Positions 35,322 through 45,029 are shown, numbered from the stretch's first letter. The stretch: DNA of 64,000 bases from Ideonella sp. MAG2 (GCA_004359425.1 PTEU01000002.1:333991-397990); one strand, 5' to 3'. A program made the numbers and translations. The notes: generated by a model not told the origin, from the sequence alone.

Positions 35322-36848
35322 ATGCACACTGCCCACCCCTCATCACGACGTGACTGCCTCAGCCTCGGCCTGGGTGCACTGGCCACCTGCTATCTGCCAT
35401 GGGTCCGCGCGGCCGATGTCTCGCGCTTTGCGTGGGGTGTGGCCAGCGGCTTCCCACAGGCAGACGGCATGGTGCTGTGGACCCAGCTCTCCGGGCCCGC
35501 CCTGCCTGACCGCGTGGACGTGCGCTGGGAAGTGGCCACGGATGCGCAGTTCAAGAACGTGGTCGCCCGTGGCGTCGAAGTGGCTGAAGCAAGCTGGGGT
35601 TGGAGCGTACATGCCGAGCCTACGGGCCTGCCGCCTGAGCGCTGGTTCTGGTACCGCTTCCAAGCGCTGGGCGATCAAAGCCCTGCAGGGCGCACCCGCA
35701 CCGCTCCGGCACCGGCCGCCAATGCAGTGCTCAAGTTTGCAACGGCGAGTTGTCAACGCTATGACATGGGGCACTATGCGGCTTGGCGTCAGGTGGTGCA
35801 GGACGAGCCCGATCTGGTGATCTTTCTGGGTGACTACATTTATGAGTACGGCTCCCGTCCTGATGCCCTGCGCCGCCATGACGGCGGCAGCGTCAGCAGC
35901 CTAGAGCAATACCGCCAGCGCTACCAGCAGTACAAGAGTGACCCCTTGCTGCAAGCCGCCCATGCCGCCTGCCCCTGGTTGTTTGTCTGGGACGACCATG
36001 AGGTCGACAACGACTATGCTGGGCTGCAGGGGCAGAGCCTGCAAACACAATTCGCGCCGCAGCGTGCCGCCGCCTACCAAGCCTGCTGGGAGCACCTGCC
36101 CCTGCCCAAAGCCATGCGCCCTAGCGGCAGCGAGGCCCGCATCTACGGTGCGCTGAACTGGGGCCGCCTGGCCCGCATTCTGTTGCTCGACGACCGGCAA
36201 TACCGTGACCCTCAGGCCTGCCCCAAACCCGGTCGCGGCGGCTCCAACACAGTGGCAAGGCAGAGTTGCCCAGAGCTGGCGGCCCCCCAGCGCAGCCTGT
36301 TAGGCCCCACGCAAGAACGTTGGCTGGAGCAAGCCTGGGACACCCAGCGCCCCTGGAACCTGTTGGCCCAACAAACGCTGATGGCCCCTTTCGCCTGGAG
36401 CGACCCGGCGGGCACCGAAGGCGGGCTGGTCTGGACCGATGGCTGGGATGGCTATGCCCCCGCCCGCCAGCGCCTGTTGGACCGCGTGGCCGAGCTCAAG
36501 CTGCCTGGTGCGGTGGTGCTGGGTGGGGATGTCCACACCCACTACGTGACCGAGCTGCATCGCCAGCCGCAAGACCTGCGCAGCCCCGTGGTGGCCACCG
36601 AGTTCTGCGGCACCTCCATCAGCAGCCTCTCGCTGCCTCAGGCCCGCATTGAGGCTGCCGCCAAGTTCAACCCGCATGTCCACTATGCCCGGGGTGACGC
36701 GCGCGGCTACATGGGCTTCACCTTGAGTGAGCAGCGGCTGGAGGCACGCCTCATGGCGGTGGACGATGCCCTGAACCCTGAGAGCCCTGTGCGGGTGGCC
36801 GCCCGATTTGTGGTGGAAGCAGGACGCCCGGCCATCGTGAAGGATTGA
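35322..36848 (+). CDS. phoD: PhoD-like alkaline phosphatase, Tat-exported
   Basis: This 508-aa periplasmic or extracellular phosphodiesterase/phosphatase has a Tat signal SSRRDCLSLGLGALA near residues 7-21. An N-terminal beta domain (FAWGVASGFPQADGMVLWTQ) is followed by the metal-dependent phosphatase domain: FATASCQRY, VIFLGDYIYEYG, FVWDDHEVDNDY and VVLGGDVHTHYV, which supply Asp, Asn and His metal ligands of the PhoD family. The length is typical. The start at 35322 places the Tat motif correctly; an upstream GTG at 35283 would add 13 residues. It releases phosphate from phosphoesters outside the cytoplasm. Confidence 0.88.
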   Translation: MHTAHPSSRRDCLSLGLGALATCYLPWVRAADVSRFAWGVASGFPQADGMVLWTQLSGPALPDRVDVRWEVATDAQFKNVVARGVEVAEASWGWSVHAEPTGLPPERWFWYRFQALGDQSPAGRTRTAPAPAANAVLKFATASCQRYDMGHYAAWRQVVQDEPDLVIFLGDYIYEYGSRPDALRRHDGGSVSSLEQYRQRYQQYKSDPLLQAAHAACPWLFVWDDHEVDNDYAGLQGQSLQTQFAPQRAAAYQACWEHLPLPKAMRPSGSEARIYGALNWGRLARILLLDDRQYRDPQACPKPGRGGSNTVARQSCPELAAPQRSLLGPTQERWLEQAWDTQRPWNLLAQQTLMAPFAWSDPAGTEGGLVWTDGWDGYAPARQRLLDRVAELKLPGAVVLGGDVHTHYVTELHRQPQDLRSPVVATEFCGTSISSLSLPQARIEAAAKFNPHVHYARGDARGYMGFTLSEQRLEARLMAVDDALNPESPVRVAARFVVEAGRPAIVKD

Positions 36849-36938
36849 GCAGTTACAGGGCGTATCTCTCGCTTAAGGGCGCGGTCTAGCAGGTCGAAGT
36901 TGAGCACACCACACAACGCTTTCTGAGGACCCGCGCCT

Positions 36939-37766
36939 ATGCCTGCCATCGCTCCCTTTGTTGAACGCGCTACCGCCATGCCAGCCATGCCCGAGGTCGC
37001 GCACAAGCTGCTGCAATCTTTTGACCGTGACGATGTCTCCCTCACCGAGCTGGCCGCTCTGGTGGGGCGAGATCAGGCCCTCTCGGCCAAGGTCTTGCGC
37101 CTTGCCAACTCCGCCCGCTATAGCCCTGCCCGCAGTGTCGCCTCCCTGCCCGACGCCGCTGCCGCCTTGGGTATGCGAACCCTCAGAGACCTCACCCTCT
37201 CGGCCTGCATGGCGGGCGCGTTCCCGGACATCCCGGGCTTTGACCGCAAGGCCTTTTGGCGAGGCACCATGGCCGTGGCCGCCTATGCCCAGCCGCTGGC
37301 GCGCTACCTGGACGCCGACGAAGACACGGCCTACCTCGGCGGCTTGATGCTGCGCACGGGCCAGTTGCTGATGCTCTTGGTCGAGCCGCAGCGCATGGCC
37401 GAAGTCGCTACCCACTGTACTGAGCTGGACAGCCGCATCGGGCAAGAGCAAGCGCGTATGGGCGTCTCCCACCCCCTGGTCAGCGCTGAGCTGGCTCGCC
37501 ATTGGCGCTTCCCCACCACCTTGGTTCAGGCCTTCAATGCGGCGGCCGACCCCATGGAGGTCAAGCCCTTTTGCCGCCTGGGTGCGGCTCTGCGTTTGGC
37601 CAGTGTGATTGCCGATGCGCGTGAAGCAGGCGTGCCTGCCGCCGATGCCCTGATGCAAGCCCAGGCCGGGCTGGTCAACTTGCTGCAAATTGACCTGGCA
37701 TGGCTGGAAGGGCACCTGCCTGACCACCGCTTGGCCGTGGCCGACGCGGATGCACTGATGCAGTGA
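36939..37766 (+). CDS. HDOD domain signalling protein
   Basis: This 275-aa cytosolic protein shows the HDOD pattern AMPAMPEVAHKLLQSFDRDD, then LVGRDQALSAKVLRLANSAR and AALGMRTLRDLTLSACMAG. HDOD domains are HD-related regulatory modules in signalling, motility and stress, usually without the catalytic HD metal site; here no HD pair is seen at the equivalent place. No other domain is attached. It lies 90 bases after the phosphatase gene in the same direction. Confidence 0.87.
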   Translation: MPAIAPFVERATAMPAMPEVAHKLLQSFDRDDVSLTELAALVGRDQALSAKVLRLANSARYSPARSVASLPDAAAALGMRTLRDLTLSACMAGAFPDIPGFDRKAFWRGTMAVAAYAQPLARYLDADEDTAYLGGLMLRTGQLLMLLVEPQRMAEVATHCTELDSRIGQEQARMGVSHPLVSAELARHWRFPTTLVQAFNAAADPMEVKPFCRLGAALRLASVIADAREAGVPAADALMQAQAGLVNLLQIDLAWLEGHLPDHRLAVADADALMQ

Positions 37767-37806
37767 TCTAGGACCTGCGCTTCGGGCTGCGATACTCGCG
37801 GCTCGC

Positions 37807-39000
37807 ATGCAGTCCATCCTCCTCACCACCCTGCCCTTTTTTGCGCTGGTGCTGTGCGGCTATTTGGCCGCGCACCGGCGCATCCTGCCTGAATCGGCCA
37901 TTGGTGGGCTGAACGCCTTTGTGCTGTTCTTTGCGCTGCCCTGCTTGCTGTTCAAGTTCGGCATGAACACGCCGGTGCTGGAGCTGCTCAACCCCAGCGT
38001 GTTGGCGGTGTATTTGTCCGCCGCGGCCCTGGTGGTGTTCTTCACCATTGCCATGACGCTGTCGCGCAAGGTGGGCATGAAGGACGCTGCCTTTGGCGCC
38101 CTGGTGGCCGCCTTCCCCAACACAGGTTTCATGGGGGTGCCCCTGCTCGTGGCGCTGCTGGGGCCGATGGCCGCGGGGCCGGTGATCTGCACCATTCTGG
38201 CGGACATGATCATCACCAGCTCGGTCTGCTTGGCCCTGGCTCAAACGGGGCGACGCAGCGGCCAGAGCCCCACCAAGGCCTTGCTGCAATCGCTGAAGGC
38301 AGCCGTCTCCAACCCCTTGCCGTGGTCCATCGCCGCAGGGGCGACCTTGGGGGTGTTCGGCCTGGAGGTCCCCAGCCCCGTGCTGGCCGTGGTTCACATG
38401 CTGGCCAATGCCGCCAGCCCCGTGGCCCTGTTCACCATCGGTGCGGTACTCTGGCGGTCTGGGGCGGCCAACAGCCCGGCCAAAACAGCGCCTCTCGACC
38501 ATCGCGAGCGCGCCATCGCCATGGCCCGCCGGGCCACCCGAGGAGAATCCGTTTGGGTGGACCCGGACGCCATCACCCAACCATCGGTCTGGCCGCTCTC
38601 CGACGCGGGCGGCCTGGCCCCGACCTCCCCCGATTCACTGAGCCGCTTGCTGACTGAACCCAAGCGCCGCAAACCCTCGCCCACCCGCTGGCGCGAGACC
38701 TGGACGGCCTTTTGTGCAGGCCATGTGTTGACGGTCGTCGCCATCAAGCTGCTGCTGCACCCTTTGCTGATCTTGCTGCTGGGAGCCTCGGCCCGAGGCC
38801 TGGGCGCGCCCCTGACCGCCGAACAACTGATGGTGCTGACGCTGGCCGCCGCTCTGCCCAGCGCCAGCAATGTGTCGCTGCTAGTAGAACGGCACGGTGC
38901 AGACGCAGGACGCATCGCGCGGATCATTCTGGGGTCTACCGTCCTGGCCGTGGGCAGCTTCACGCTGATGGCCTGGGCCTTTGGCGTGAACCCCGCTTGA
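37807..39000 (+). CDS. AEC family transporter (auxin efflux carrier/malonate type)
   Basis: This 397-aa integral membrane protein has two halves of about five helices each. It starts MQSILLTTLPFFALVLCGYL, has FVLFFALPCLLFKFGMNTPV and NTGFMGVPLLVALLGP, and the C-terminal half has LLHPLLILLLGA and LPSASNVSLLVERHG, all family landmarks. The central cytosolic loop (about residues 220-300) is unusually long and charged, and includes RRATRGESVWVDPDAITQ. The substrate is probably an organic acid such as malonate, but it cannot be decided from the sequence. It ends 5 bases from the convergent priA. Confidence 0.85.
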   Translation: MQSILLTTLPFFALVLCGYLAAHRRILPESAIGGLNAFVLFFALPCLLFKFGMNTPVLELLNPSVLAVYLSAAALVVFFTIAMTLSRKVGMKDAAFGALVAAFPNTGFMGVPLLVALLGPMAAGPVICTILADMIITSSVCLALAQTGRRSGQSPTKALLQSLKAAVSNPLPWSIAAGATLGVFGLEVPSPVLAVVHMLANAASPVALFTIGAVLWRSGAANSPAKTAPLDHRERAIAMARRATRGESVWVDPDAITQPSVWPLSDAGGLAPTSPDSLSRLLTEPKRRKPSPTRWRETWTAFCAGHVLTVVAIKLLLHPLLILLLGASARGLGAPLTAEQLMVLTLAAALPSASNVSLLVERHGADAGRIARIILGSTVLAVGSFTLMAWAFGVNPA

Positions 39001-39005
39001 ACGCC

Positions 39006-41234
39006 TCAAATACTGATCGGGTCCACATCCATCGCCCACCGCGCCAGCCCCTTGTGTTGGTGGCGCAGTGCCGGCAGTTGGGGCATGAGGGCCGCCAGCA
39101 AGCGCTGCAAGCCCGGGCGACTAGCGGCCTCAATGAGCATTTGCCGCCGCTCCAGGCCTGCAATCTTGGCCACATGCGGAGGCACGGGAGCATAAAAGCT
39201 CACGGCCCATTCGGCGGGCTGCTCCGCCAACAGGCCTTGCGCCAGGTGTCGGGCCTGTCGCAAAAAGGCCTCCGCCACCTCGCCGTCGCGCGCTTCACAG
39301 CGCAGCAGGGCCAGGTGCGAAAAGGGCGGTAGCGCGGCCATCTTGCGCTCGGCCAATTGGCTGGCGGCAAAACGGGCAAAGTCGTGTTGGCGCAAGGCGG
39401 CGAACAGCGGGTGTGAGGGGCTCCAGGTCTGAATCCACATCTCGCTGGCGTCCGCTGCCTGGGCATCGCGGCCGGCGCGGCCTGCGGCTTGCATCAGGGT
39501 TGAAAACAGGCGTTCGGGTGCCCTGAAGTCGGCCGTGAACAAGGCGCTGTCGGGGTTGACGGCGGCCACCAGCGTGACTCGCCGAAAGTCGTGGCCCTTG
39601 GTGACCATTTGGGTCCCGATCAATACATCCACACTGCCGTCGTGAACGGCGGCCAGTTGTTGTTCCAGCGCGCCTTTGAGTCGGGTCGTGTCCGCGTCAA
39701 TGCGTGCCACCCGCACCGGGCTGCCATCGGGGCGCAGCAGGCCTTGCAGGAGTTCGCTGGCCTGCTCCTCCAAGCGCTCCGTGCCACGGCCCACCGGCTG
39801 AATATCCAGGTTCCCGCAATCCGGGCAGGCCTTGGGCACACGCTCGGTGAAGCTGCAATGGTGGCAGCGCAGGGTGCGGTCGCGTTTGTGGAACACCCGC
39901 CAGGCACTGCAATGGGGGCAGCCGCTCTTCCAACCGCAGGCTGTGCAACTGAGCACGGGCGCAAAGCCTCGCCGGTTCAGGAACAGCAGGCTTTGCTCGC
40001 CACGCTCAATGCGCGTGCGCAAGGCCGCCAACAGGGGTTCGCTCAATGCGGGGGGCTGCTGGCCCTTGGTGGCCTGCTCCTGCTGGTTCATGTCCACCAT
40101 GCGAACCTTGGGCAGAGCCCCCTGGCCGACGCGCTGGGACATGCTCAACAAGGTGTAACGCCCATTCTGAGCATGTTGCCAACTCTCCAGGGATGGCGTG
40201 GCGGAGCCCAAAATGACCGGCACTTTCTCCAGATGCCCGCGGTACACCGCCAAGTCTCGTGCTGAATAGCGCGCACCATCTTGCTGCTTGTAGCTGGGGT
40301 CATGCTCCTCATCCACCACGATGAGGCCCAAGCGGGGCAGTGGGCAAAAAATGGCCAAGCGTGTCCCCAGCACCAGGTCTGCATGGCCCAGGTGGGCGGT
40401 CAGCCAGTTCGAGAGCCTTTGTGCCGGAGTCAAGCCACTGTGCAAAGAGACCAATCGCCGCCCCGGAAAGCGCTCGGCAAAGCGCGCTTCGAGTTGCGGC
40501 GTCAAATTGATTTCCGGCACCAACACCAGCGCTTGGCGGCCCAGGTCTAGCGCATGTTGGGCCGCACGCAAATACACCTCAGTCTTGCCGCTGCCCGTGA
40601 CGCCATGCAGCAAATGGCAGGGTGGTTGGGCCTGCTCAAACCCCTGCGTGAGGATGGCCAGCACCTGGCGCTGCTCTGGCTGCAAGGTAGGGAGCACTGG
40701 CACTGGCACTGGCACTGGCACTGGCACCGGTGCGGGTGCGGGTGCTGCAGGGGCCTCTTCCTGCGTCGGCTTCGCCTTGGCGCGGGTGCGGCGGGCAGGC
40801 GCAGGGGCGGCCTCCGCCTGCGGCCAGGCGGATCGCTGGGCCAGCAGGCGCAGGCGTTTGGCCAAACCAGTGTTGTCCAGCTTGCGCAGCTCTGGGGGCA
40901 GCACCGAAAGCGCTACCTCGCCAACCGCACGTTGGTAGTAGCGCGCCGTAAAGTCCACCAACTGGCACCAGGTGGCTGGCAAAGGCGGCAGCGCTTGCAA
41001 CACCTCCTTGACGGGCTTGAGGGTGGCCAATGGGCGCTCAGTGCCCTCCAGCGGCGCTTGCGTCACAGCGCTGGGCCACACCAGGCCCGGGACTTCTCTG
41101 CGCCCCAGGGGCACCCTCACCAGCGTACCGGTGGCTAAGGGGTCAGGGTGGGCGTAGTCCAGCGCTGGGGCGAGGCCCGCATGTTGCGGCGTCTCCACAG
41201 CCACCTGAAGTCGGCCACGCCAGGCGAGACTCAA
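39006..41234 (-). CDS. priA: Primosomal replication protein PriA (helicase)
   Basis: This protein of about 742 aa restarts stalled replication forks. It has the N-terminal DNA-binding region (LDYAHPDPLATGTLVRVPLG), Walker A LLHGVTGSGKTEVYLRAA, the DEEH box in LIVVDEEHDPSYKQQDGARY, four CxxC-like zinc pairs in the region CTACGW...CPHC...CHHC...CPDC, and IGTQMVTKGHDFRRVTL. The start is TTG at 41234; a GTG at 41204 is the alternative. A variable linker at about residues 135-180 contains a Val-Pro run coded by a hexanucleotide repeat (40694-40729). Confidence 0.93.
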   Translation of the reverse strand: MSLAWRGRLQVAVETPQHAGLAPALDYAHPDPLATGTLVRVPLGRREVPGLVWPSAVTQAPLEGTERPLATLKPVKEVLQALPPLPATWCQLVDFTARYYQRAVGEVALSVLPPELRKLDNTGLAKRLRLLAQRSAWPQAEAAPAPARRTRAKAKPTQEEAPAAPAPAPVPVPVPVPVPVLPTLQPEQRQVLAILTQGFEQAQPPCHLLHGVTGSGKTEVYLRAAQHALDLGRQALVLVPEINLTPQLEARFAERFPGRRLVSLHSGLTPAQRLSNWLTAHLGHADLVLGTRLAIFCPLPRLGLIVVDEEHDPSYKQQDGARYSARDLAVYRGHLEKVPVILGSATPSLESWQHAQNGRYTLLSMSQRVGQGALPKVRMVDMNQQEQATKGQQPPALSEPLLAALRTRIERGEQSLLFLNRRGFAPVLSCTACGWKSGCPHCSAWRVFHKRDRTLRCHHCSFTERVPKACPDCGNLDIQPVGRGTERLEEQASELLQGLLRPDGSPVRVARIDADTTRLKGALEQQLAAVHDGSVDVLIGTQMVTKGHDFRRVTLVAAVNPDSALFTADFRAPERLFSTLMQAAGRAGRDAQAADASEMWIQTWSPSHPLFAALRQHDFARFAASQLAERKMAALPPFSHLALLRCEARDGEVAEAFLRQARHLAQGLLAEQPAEWAVSFYAPVPPHVAKIAGLERRQMLIEAASRPGLQRLLAALMPQLPALRHQHKGLARWAMDVDPISI
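40694..40729 (-). repeat. Hexanucleotide tandem repeat in priA
   Basis: Five perfect copies of GCACTG (plus strand) at 40694-40723 are followed by GCACCG and by related GTGCGG units. On the coding strand they encode alternating Val and Pro in a linker between the N-terminal and helicase domains. Unit length is a multiple of three, so copy-number change keeps the frame. Confidence 0.9.
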
Positions 41235-41614
41235 AACCGCAGCCCTTCACCGGTTTTTGGTGAATTCACCTGAGCGTTCGGAGCTAAGTTCATGATTGTG
41301 AAGCCCTTTCTCAGTTACCCACGTTTTCTGTGGATAACTTTGTGGGAAACCAGCCTTGACCTGCGCTAAATCCTTGATCCACGGGCATTCCGCCTAAGTT
41401 GCTCAGTTTTGCGGCAGTTTCAATTTTTCTTTTTTAATCAACCACTTAGTACGAGAACACTGGGCTTTCGGGGGCATCCATCGGGTCTTGACAAGGTACT
41501 TGCTTCGCTGCAGGAATTGTGGGGATAAGTCAAGGCCTGAGCACTCACTCACCGCCCAACGCTTGCGTTAGCGTGCTGCGTGGTGGCCGCAGCAATCGCT
41601 GCCCAGCCCTGGGC
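41235..41614. other. 380-base priA-hemE intergenic region with DnaA-box-like sequences
   Basis: The region has no credible gene. It contains one exact DnaA box (TGTGGATAA at 41329-41337), one with a single mismatch (TGGGGATAA at 41521-41529), and two-mismatch candidates at 41315 (TTACCCACG), 41341 (TGTGGGAAA) and near 41374 (TGATCCACG). An AT-rich stretch lies around 41421-41446. It must also contain the priA promoter and the end of hemE. Confidence 0.4.
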
Positions 41615-42700
41615 TCAGGCTCTGAGCCGTCGAGAGTGCTGGTGAACCGCCTCCACCAAGGCTGAGACATGCTCAGGCGGGGTGTGTTGGCTGATGCCAT
41701 GCCCCAGGTTGAAGATGTGACCGTCCCAGGTGCCATCGGCGCGCTGGGGCCGACCAAAACTATCCAAAACCTTGATCGCCTCGCGCCGAATGGCCTCGGG
41801 TGGCGCAAACAAGACATTGGGATCGAGATTGCCCTGCAAGGCCACTTGGTGGCCTACGGCGGCCCGGGCTTGGGTGAGGTTCACCGTCCAGTCCAGCCCC
41901 ACCACATCAGCGCCAATCTGGGCGATTTGCTCTAACCAAGGGCCACCACCCTTGGTGAATACGATCACCGGGATGCGCTGACCCTCTTTTTCGCGCTGGA
42001 GGCCCGCCACCACTTGCTGGGTATAGGCCAGCGAGAAGGCCTGGAAGGCCCCATCGGCCAACACGCCACCCCAACTGTCAAACACCATGACGGCCTGAGC
42101 GCCCGCGTCGATTTGGGCATTCAGATAGGCCGCCACCGACTGGGCATTGACGGTCAGCATCTTGTGCATCAAGTCAGGCCGGCTGTAGAGCATGGACTTC
42201 ACCAAGCGATAGTCGTCCGAGCCGCCGCCTTCGACCATATAGCAGGCCAGCGTCCAAGGGCTGCCCGAGAAGCCGATCAAGGGCACACGGCCATGGAGTG
42301 CCTTGCGAATAGACGTGACCGCGTCAAAAACATACCTCAGCTTGCCCATGTCCGGCACCCGCAGGGCGGCCACGGCCGCTTCATCCCGCACCACATGCTC
42401 AAACTTCGGACCCTCGCCGTTTTGGAAGCTGAGTCCCAAGCCCATGGCGTCGGGCACGGTCAGGATGTCGGAGAACAGAATTGCCGCATCCAGGGGGTAG
42501 CGCTCCAGCGGCTGCAGGGTCACTTCGGTGGCGTAGTCAACATTCGTAGCCAAACCCATGAAGCTGCCCGCCTTGGCCCGGGTCTCTTGATACTCTGGCA
42601 AATATCGGCCAGCCTGGCGCATCAGCCAGAGCGGTGTATGGCTGGTGGGCTGGCGCAGGCAAGCGCGCAGAAAGGTGTCGTTGGTGAGCGGTGCAAACAT
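41615..42700 (-). CDS. hemE: Uroporphyrinogen decarboxylase
   Basis: This 361-aa cytosolic enzyme converts uroporphyrinogen III to coproporphyrinogen III in haem synthesis. The family signature [17 protein letters not shown] near the N-terminus carries the substrate-binding arginines, and [19 protein letters not shown] and the Asp-containing [17 protein letters not shown] segment are present. The length agrees with the family. It is transcribed leftwards, divergent from lemA with a 194-base gap. Confidence 0.95.
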   Translation of the reverse strand: MFAPLTNDTFLRACLRQPTSHTPLWLMRQAGRYLPEYQETRAKAGSFMGLATNVDYATEVTLQPLERYPLDAAILFSDILTVPDAMGLGLSFQNGEGPKFEHVVRDEAAVAALRVPDMGKLRYVFDAVTSIRKALHGRVPLIGFSGSPWTLACYMVEGGGSDDYRLVKSMLYSRPDLMHKMLTVNAQSVAAYLNAQIDAGAQAVMVFDSWGGVLADGAFQAFSLAYTQQVVAGLQREKEGQRIPVIVFTKGGGPWLEQIAQIGADVVGLDWTVNLTQARAAVGHQVALQGNLDPNVLFAPPEAIRREAIKVLDSFGRPQRADGTWDGHIFNLGHGISQHTPPEHVSALVEAVHQHSRRLRA

Positions 42701-42894
42701 CTGGCGATTATGTCCGCACCCGAGGGACTTGACAGTCAGGGAGATGCAAGCGGTGCCACGGCGTGGGGCGCAGAGGATGGGGGGGCGTTAGCGACCAACG
42801 GACCTCACAGCTCTTGAATTGCGCCATACCGCCCTTATCTGATGATGCGGTTCGATTTCGCGCACACTATCCGGTCACCCAAAGGAGCCCACTC

Positions 42895-43512
42895 ATGACC
42901 CTGTCTTCTTTTCGTCGCAGCGCCTTGGCATTGACGGTAGCGGCCAGCGCGCTGAGCCTCAGCGGCTGCGGCTACAACGACTTCCAACGGCTGGATGAGC
43001 AGGTGAAGAGCCAATGGTCCGAGGTGCTGAACCAATACCAGCGCCGGGCAGACCTGATCCCAAATATCGTGGCCACCGTGAAAGGCGAGGCCAGTTTTGA
43101 GCAAGAGACCCTGACCAAGGTGGTGGAGGCACGCGCCCGTGCCACCTCGATCCAGGCCACCCCCGAGTTGGTGAACAACCCCGAGGCGTTTCAGAAGTTC
43201 CAAGCCGCTCAAGGCGAGCTGACGGGCGCGCTGAGCCGCCTGATGATGGTGAGCGAGAACTACCCCAACCTCAAAGCCAATCAAGGCTTTCAAGATTTAC
43301 GGGTGCAGTTGGAAGGCACCGAGAACCGCATCACGGTGGCCCGAGGCAAGTACATCAAGGCGGTGCAGGACTACAACGTGCTGGCGCGGAGCTTCCCCAG
43401 CAACCTCACGGCCATGGTGTTCAGCTATCAGGTGAAGCCCAGCTTCACGGTTGAGAACGAGAAAGCCATCTCGGCACCGCCGTCCGTCAGCTTTGACAAA
43501 CCGGCCAAGTAA
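42895..43512 (+). CDS. lemA: LemA family lipoprotein
   Basis: This 205-aa protein has a lipoprotein signal ending in LSLSGCGYNDF (Cys at the lipobox), then the LemA helical-bundle domain: LDEQVKSQWSEVLNQYQRRA, NIVATVKGEA and ENRITVARGKYIKAVQDYN. The start at 42895 has AAAGGAG upstream. LemA proteins have no settled function; they often occur beside TPM-domain genes, as here, where two follow directly. Confidence 0.9.
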   Translation: MTLSSFRRSALALTVAASALSLSGCGYNDFQRLDEQVKSQWSEVLNQYQRRADLIPNIVATVKGEASFEQETLTKVVEARARATSIQATPELVNNPEAFQKFQAAQGELTGALSRLMMVSENYPNLKANQGFQDLRVQLEGTENRITVARGKYIKAVQDYNVLARSFPSNLTAMVFSYQVKPSFTVENEKAISAPPSVSFDKPAK

Positions 43513-43519
43513 GCGCGTC

Positions 43520-44440
43520 ATGGGGTCTGCGCTGCCACGCGGGTGGCTCAGGCTACCGCAAGCCTGGGCCTGGCAAGGTCTGCTGCTGCTTGTGTTGGCC
43601 TGCTTGGGCATGGCCGGCGCAAGCGCGCAAGACCTCCAACCCATCCCAGCGCTCAGTGCACGGGTATTGGATCAAACCGGCACCCTGACGGACGCCCAGC
43701 GCCAAGCCTTAGAGGGCAAGCTGGCCCGCTTTGAGGCCGAGTCTGGCCCACAGATGGTGGTGCTGATGATTGGCAGCTCTCAGCCAGAGGACTTGGCCTC
43801 TTATGCCTACCGTGTGGCGGATGCCTGGAAGATCGGCCGACGCGAGGTCGGCGATGGCCTGCTCATTGTGGTGGCCAAGGACGACCGGCGAGTTCGCATC
43901 GAGGTGGCGAAAGCCCTAGAAGGTGCGGTGCCGGATTTGGCCGCCCGGCAGGTCATTGACCAAGCCATTAAACCCGCTTTCAGGCAGGGCGACTATGCAG
44001 GAGGCCTGCACCAGGCGGTCGATCAGTTGATGGCGCGGGTCAAAGGCGAGCATTTGCCAGCCCCCACCGAGCGCAAGCTTAAGCGCCAGGCCTCCTCGCT
44101 CGGTTGGCAGGAAGTGGCCATGTTGCTCTTCATCGGTGTGCCGGTGGCGGGCAGTGTGCTCAGCAGCATGCTGGGTCGTAAGTTGGGCACCCTGGCGACG
44201 GGCCTTGGAGCGGGCACCCTGGCTTGGATGGTCAGCACTAGTTTGCTGTTGGGGGCCGTGGCCGGCTTTGTGGCCCTCGTGTTGGTGGCGGTGCTCGGCG
44301 TCGGCGGCGGACGCCGTGGCGGCGGCATGCCGGTGATCTGGGGCGGCGGTGGCGGCGGCTGGGGGGGCGGAGGCGGTGGCGGCTTCTCCTCTGGCGGTGG
44401 TGGAGATTTTGGCGGCGGCGGCGCTTCAGGAGACTGGTGA
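43520..44440 (+). CDS. TPM-domain protein 1 (YgcG-like), Gly-rich C-terminus
   Basis: This 306-aa envelope protein has a signal peptide (about residues 1-34, ending ASAQ), a TPM domain (about 38-170) with LSARVLDQTGTLTDAQRQAL and GDGLLIVVAKDDRRVRIEV, a hydrophobic region (about 195-260) of likely two membrane helices, and a C-terminus made largely of glycine with a few Trp, Phe and Asp. TPM domains (TLP18.3, Psb32, MOLO-1) occur in photosystem repair and in bacterial envelope proteins of unclear role. It starts 8 bases after lemA. Confidence 0.87.
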   Translation: MGSALPRGWLRLPQAWAWQGLLLLVLACLGMAGASAQDLQPIPALSARVLDQTGTLTDAQRQALEGKLARFEAESGPQMVVLMIGSSQPEDLASYAYRVADAWKIGRREVGDGLLIVVAKDDRRVRIEVAKALEGAVPDLAARQVIDQAIKPAFRQGDYAGGLHQAVDQLMARVKGEHLPAPTERKLKRQASSLGWQEVAMLLFIGVPVAGSVLSSMLGRKLGTLATGLGAGTLAWMVSTSLLLGAVAGFVALVLVAVLGVGGGRRGGGMPVIWGGGGGGWGGGGGGGFSSGGGGDFGGGGASGDW

Positions 44441-44441
44441 A

Positions 44442-44954
44442 ATGGCTCCATCATCATGGTCCCGTTGGTGGCGTCATCTCTGGCTGGAGGCCAAAGATGT
44501 AGACCGCCTCCTTGGGCAGGGCTGCTTGTCCCGCGTGGAATCCCAAGTGGCCCGCAGCGAAAAGCGGCACAGCGGAGAGATCCGCGTTTGCGTGGAGGCC
44601 AGCCTCCCTCAAGATTATCTGTGGCGGGCTGCCTCTCCACGAGAACGCGCGGTGGACCTGTTCGCCCAACTTCGGGTGTGGGACACCGAGGCCAATAACG
44701 GCGTGTTGATTTACCTCTTGTTGGCAGACCATGCCATCGAGTTGGTGGCCGACCGCGGCCTCAGCGCCAAAGTCGACCCCCAAACGTGGGAGCGATTGGT
44801 TGCCCAAATGCGTTCAGACTTTCAGCGCGGGCAGTTTGAGGCCGGACTCAGTGCCGCGGTGGTGGCGGTCGACACCATGTTGGCAGATCATTTTCCTGTT
44901 GACGCGCTGACAGCCAACCCCAACGAATTGCCCAATGCCCCCGTGGTGATGTGA
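44442..44954 (+). CDS. TPM-domain protein 2
   Basis: This 170-aa protein starts at 44442, one base after the preceding stop, with AGGAGA upstream. It has a TPM domain without signal peptide: EIRVCVEASLPQDYLW, LRVWDTEANNGVLIYLL and HAIELVADRGLSAKVDPQTW are the landmarks. It is cytosolic or membrane-associated through neighbours. The three genes lemA-TPM-TPM form one unit facing the ATP synthase operon. Confidence 0.85.
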   Translation: MAPSSWSRWWRHLWLEAKDVDRLLGQGCLSRVESQVARSEKRHSGEIRVCVEASLPQDYLWRAASPRERAVDLFAQLRVWDTEANNGVLIYLLLADHAIELVADRGLSAKVDPQTWERLVAQMRSDFQRGQFEAGLSAAVVAVDTMLADHFPVDALTANPNELPNAPVVM

Positions 44955-45029
44955 GCGCTGAGTCCAAGCTCAAGGAGAAGTTGGCGTCTGGGTCGGCTAC
45001 TTGGCCATTGTGGCTGCCGCGGGCGCATG

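Noticed and set aside
38712..39332. 206-codon plus-strand frame across the ends of the AEC transporter and priA
   Set aside because: It overlaps two convergent genes in other frames and resembles no family.
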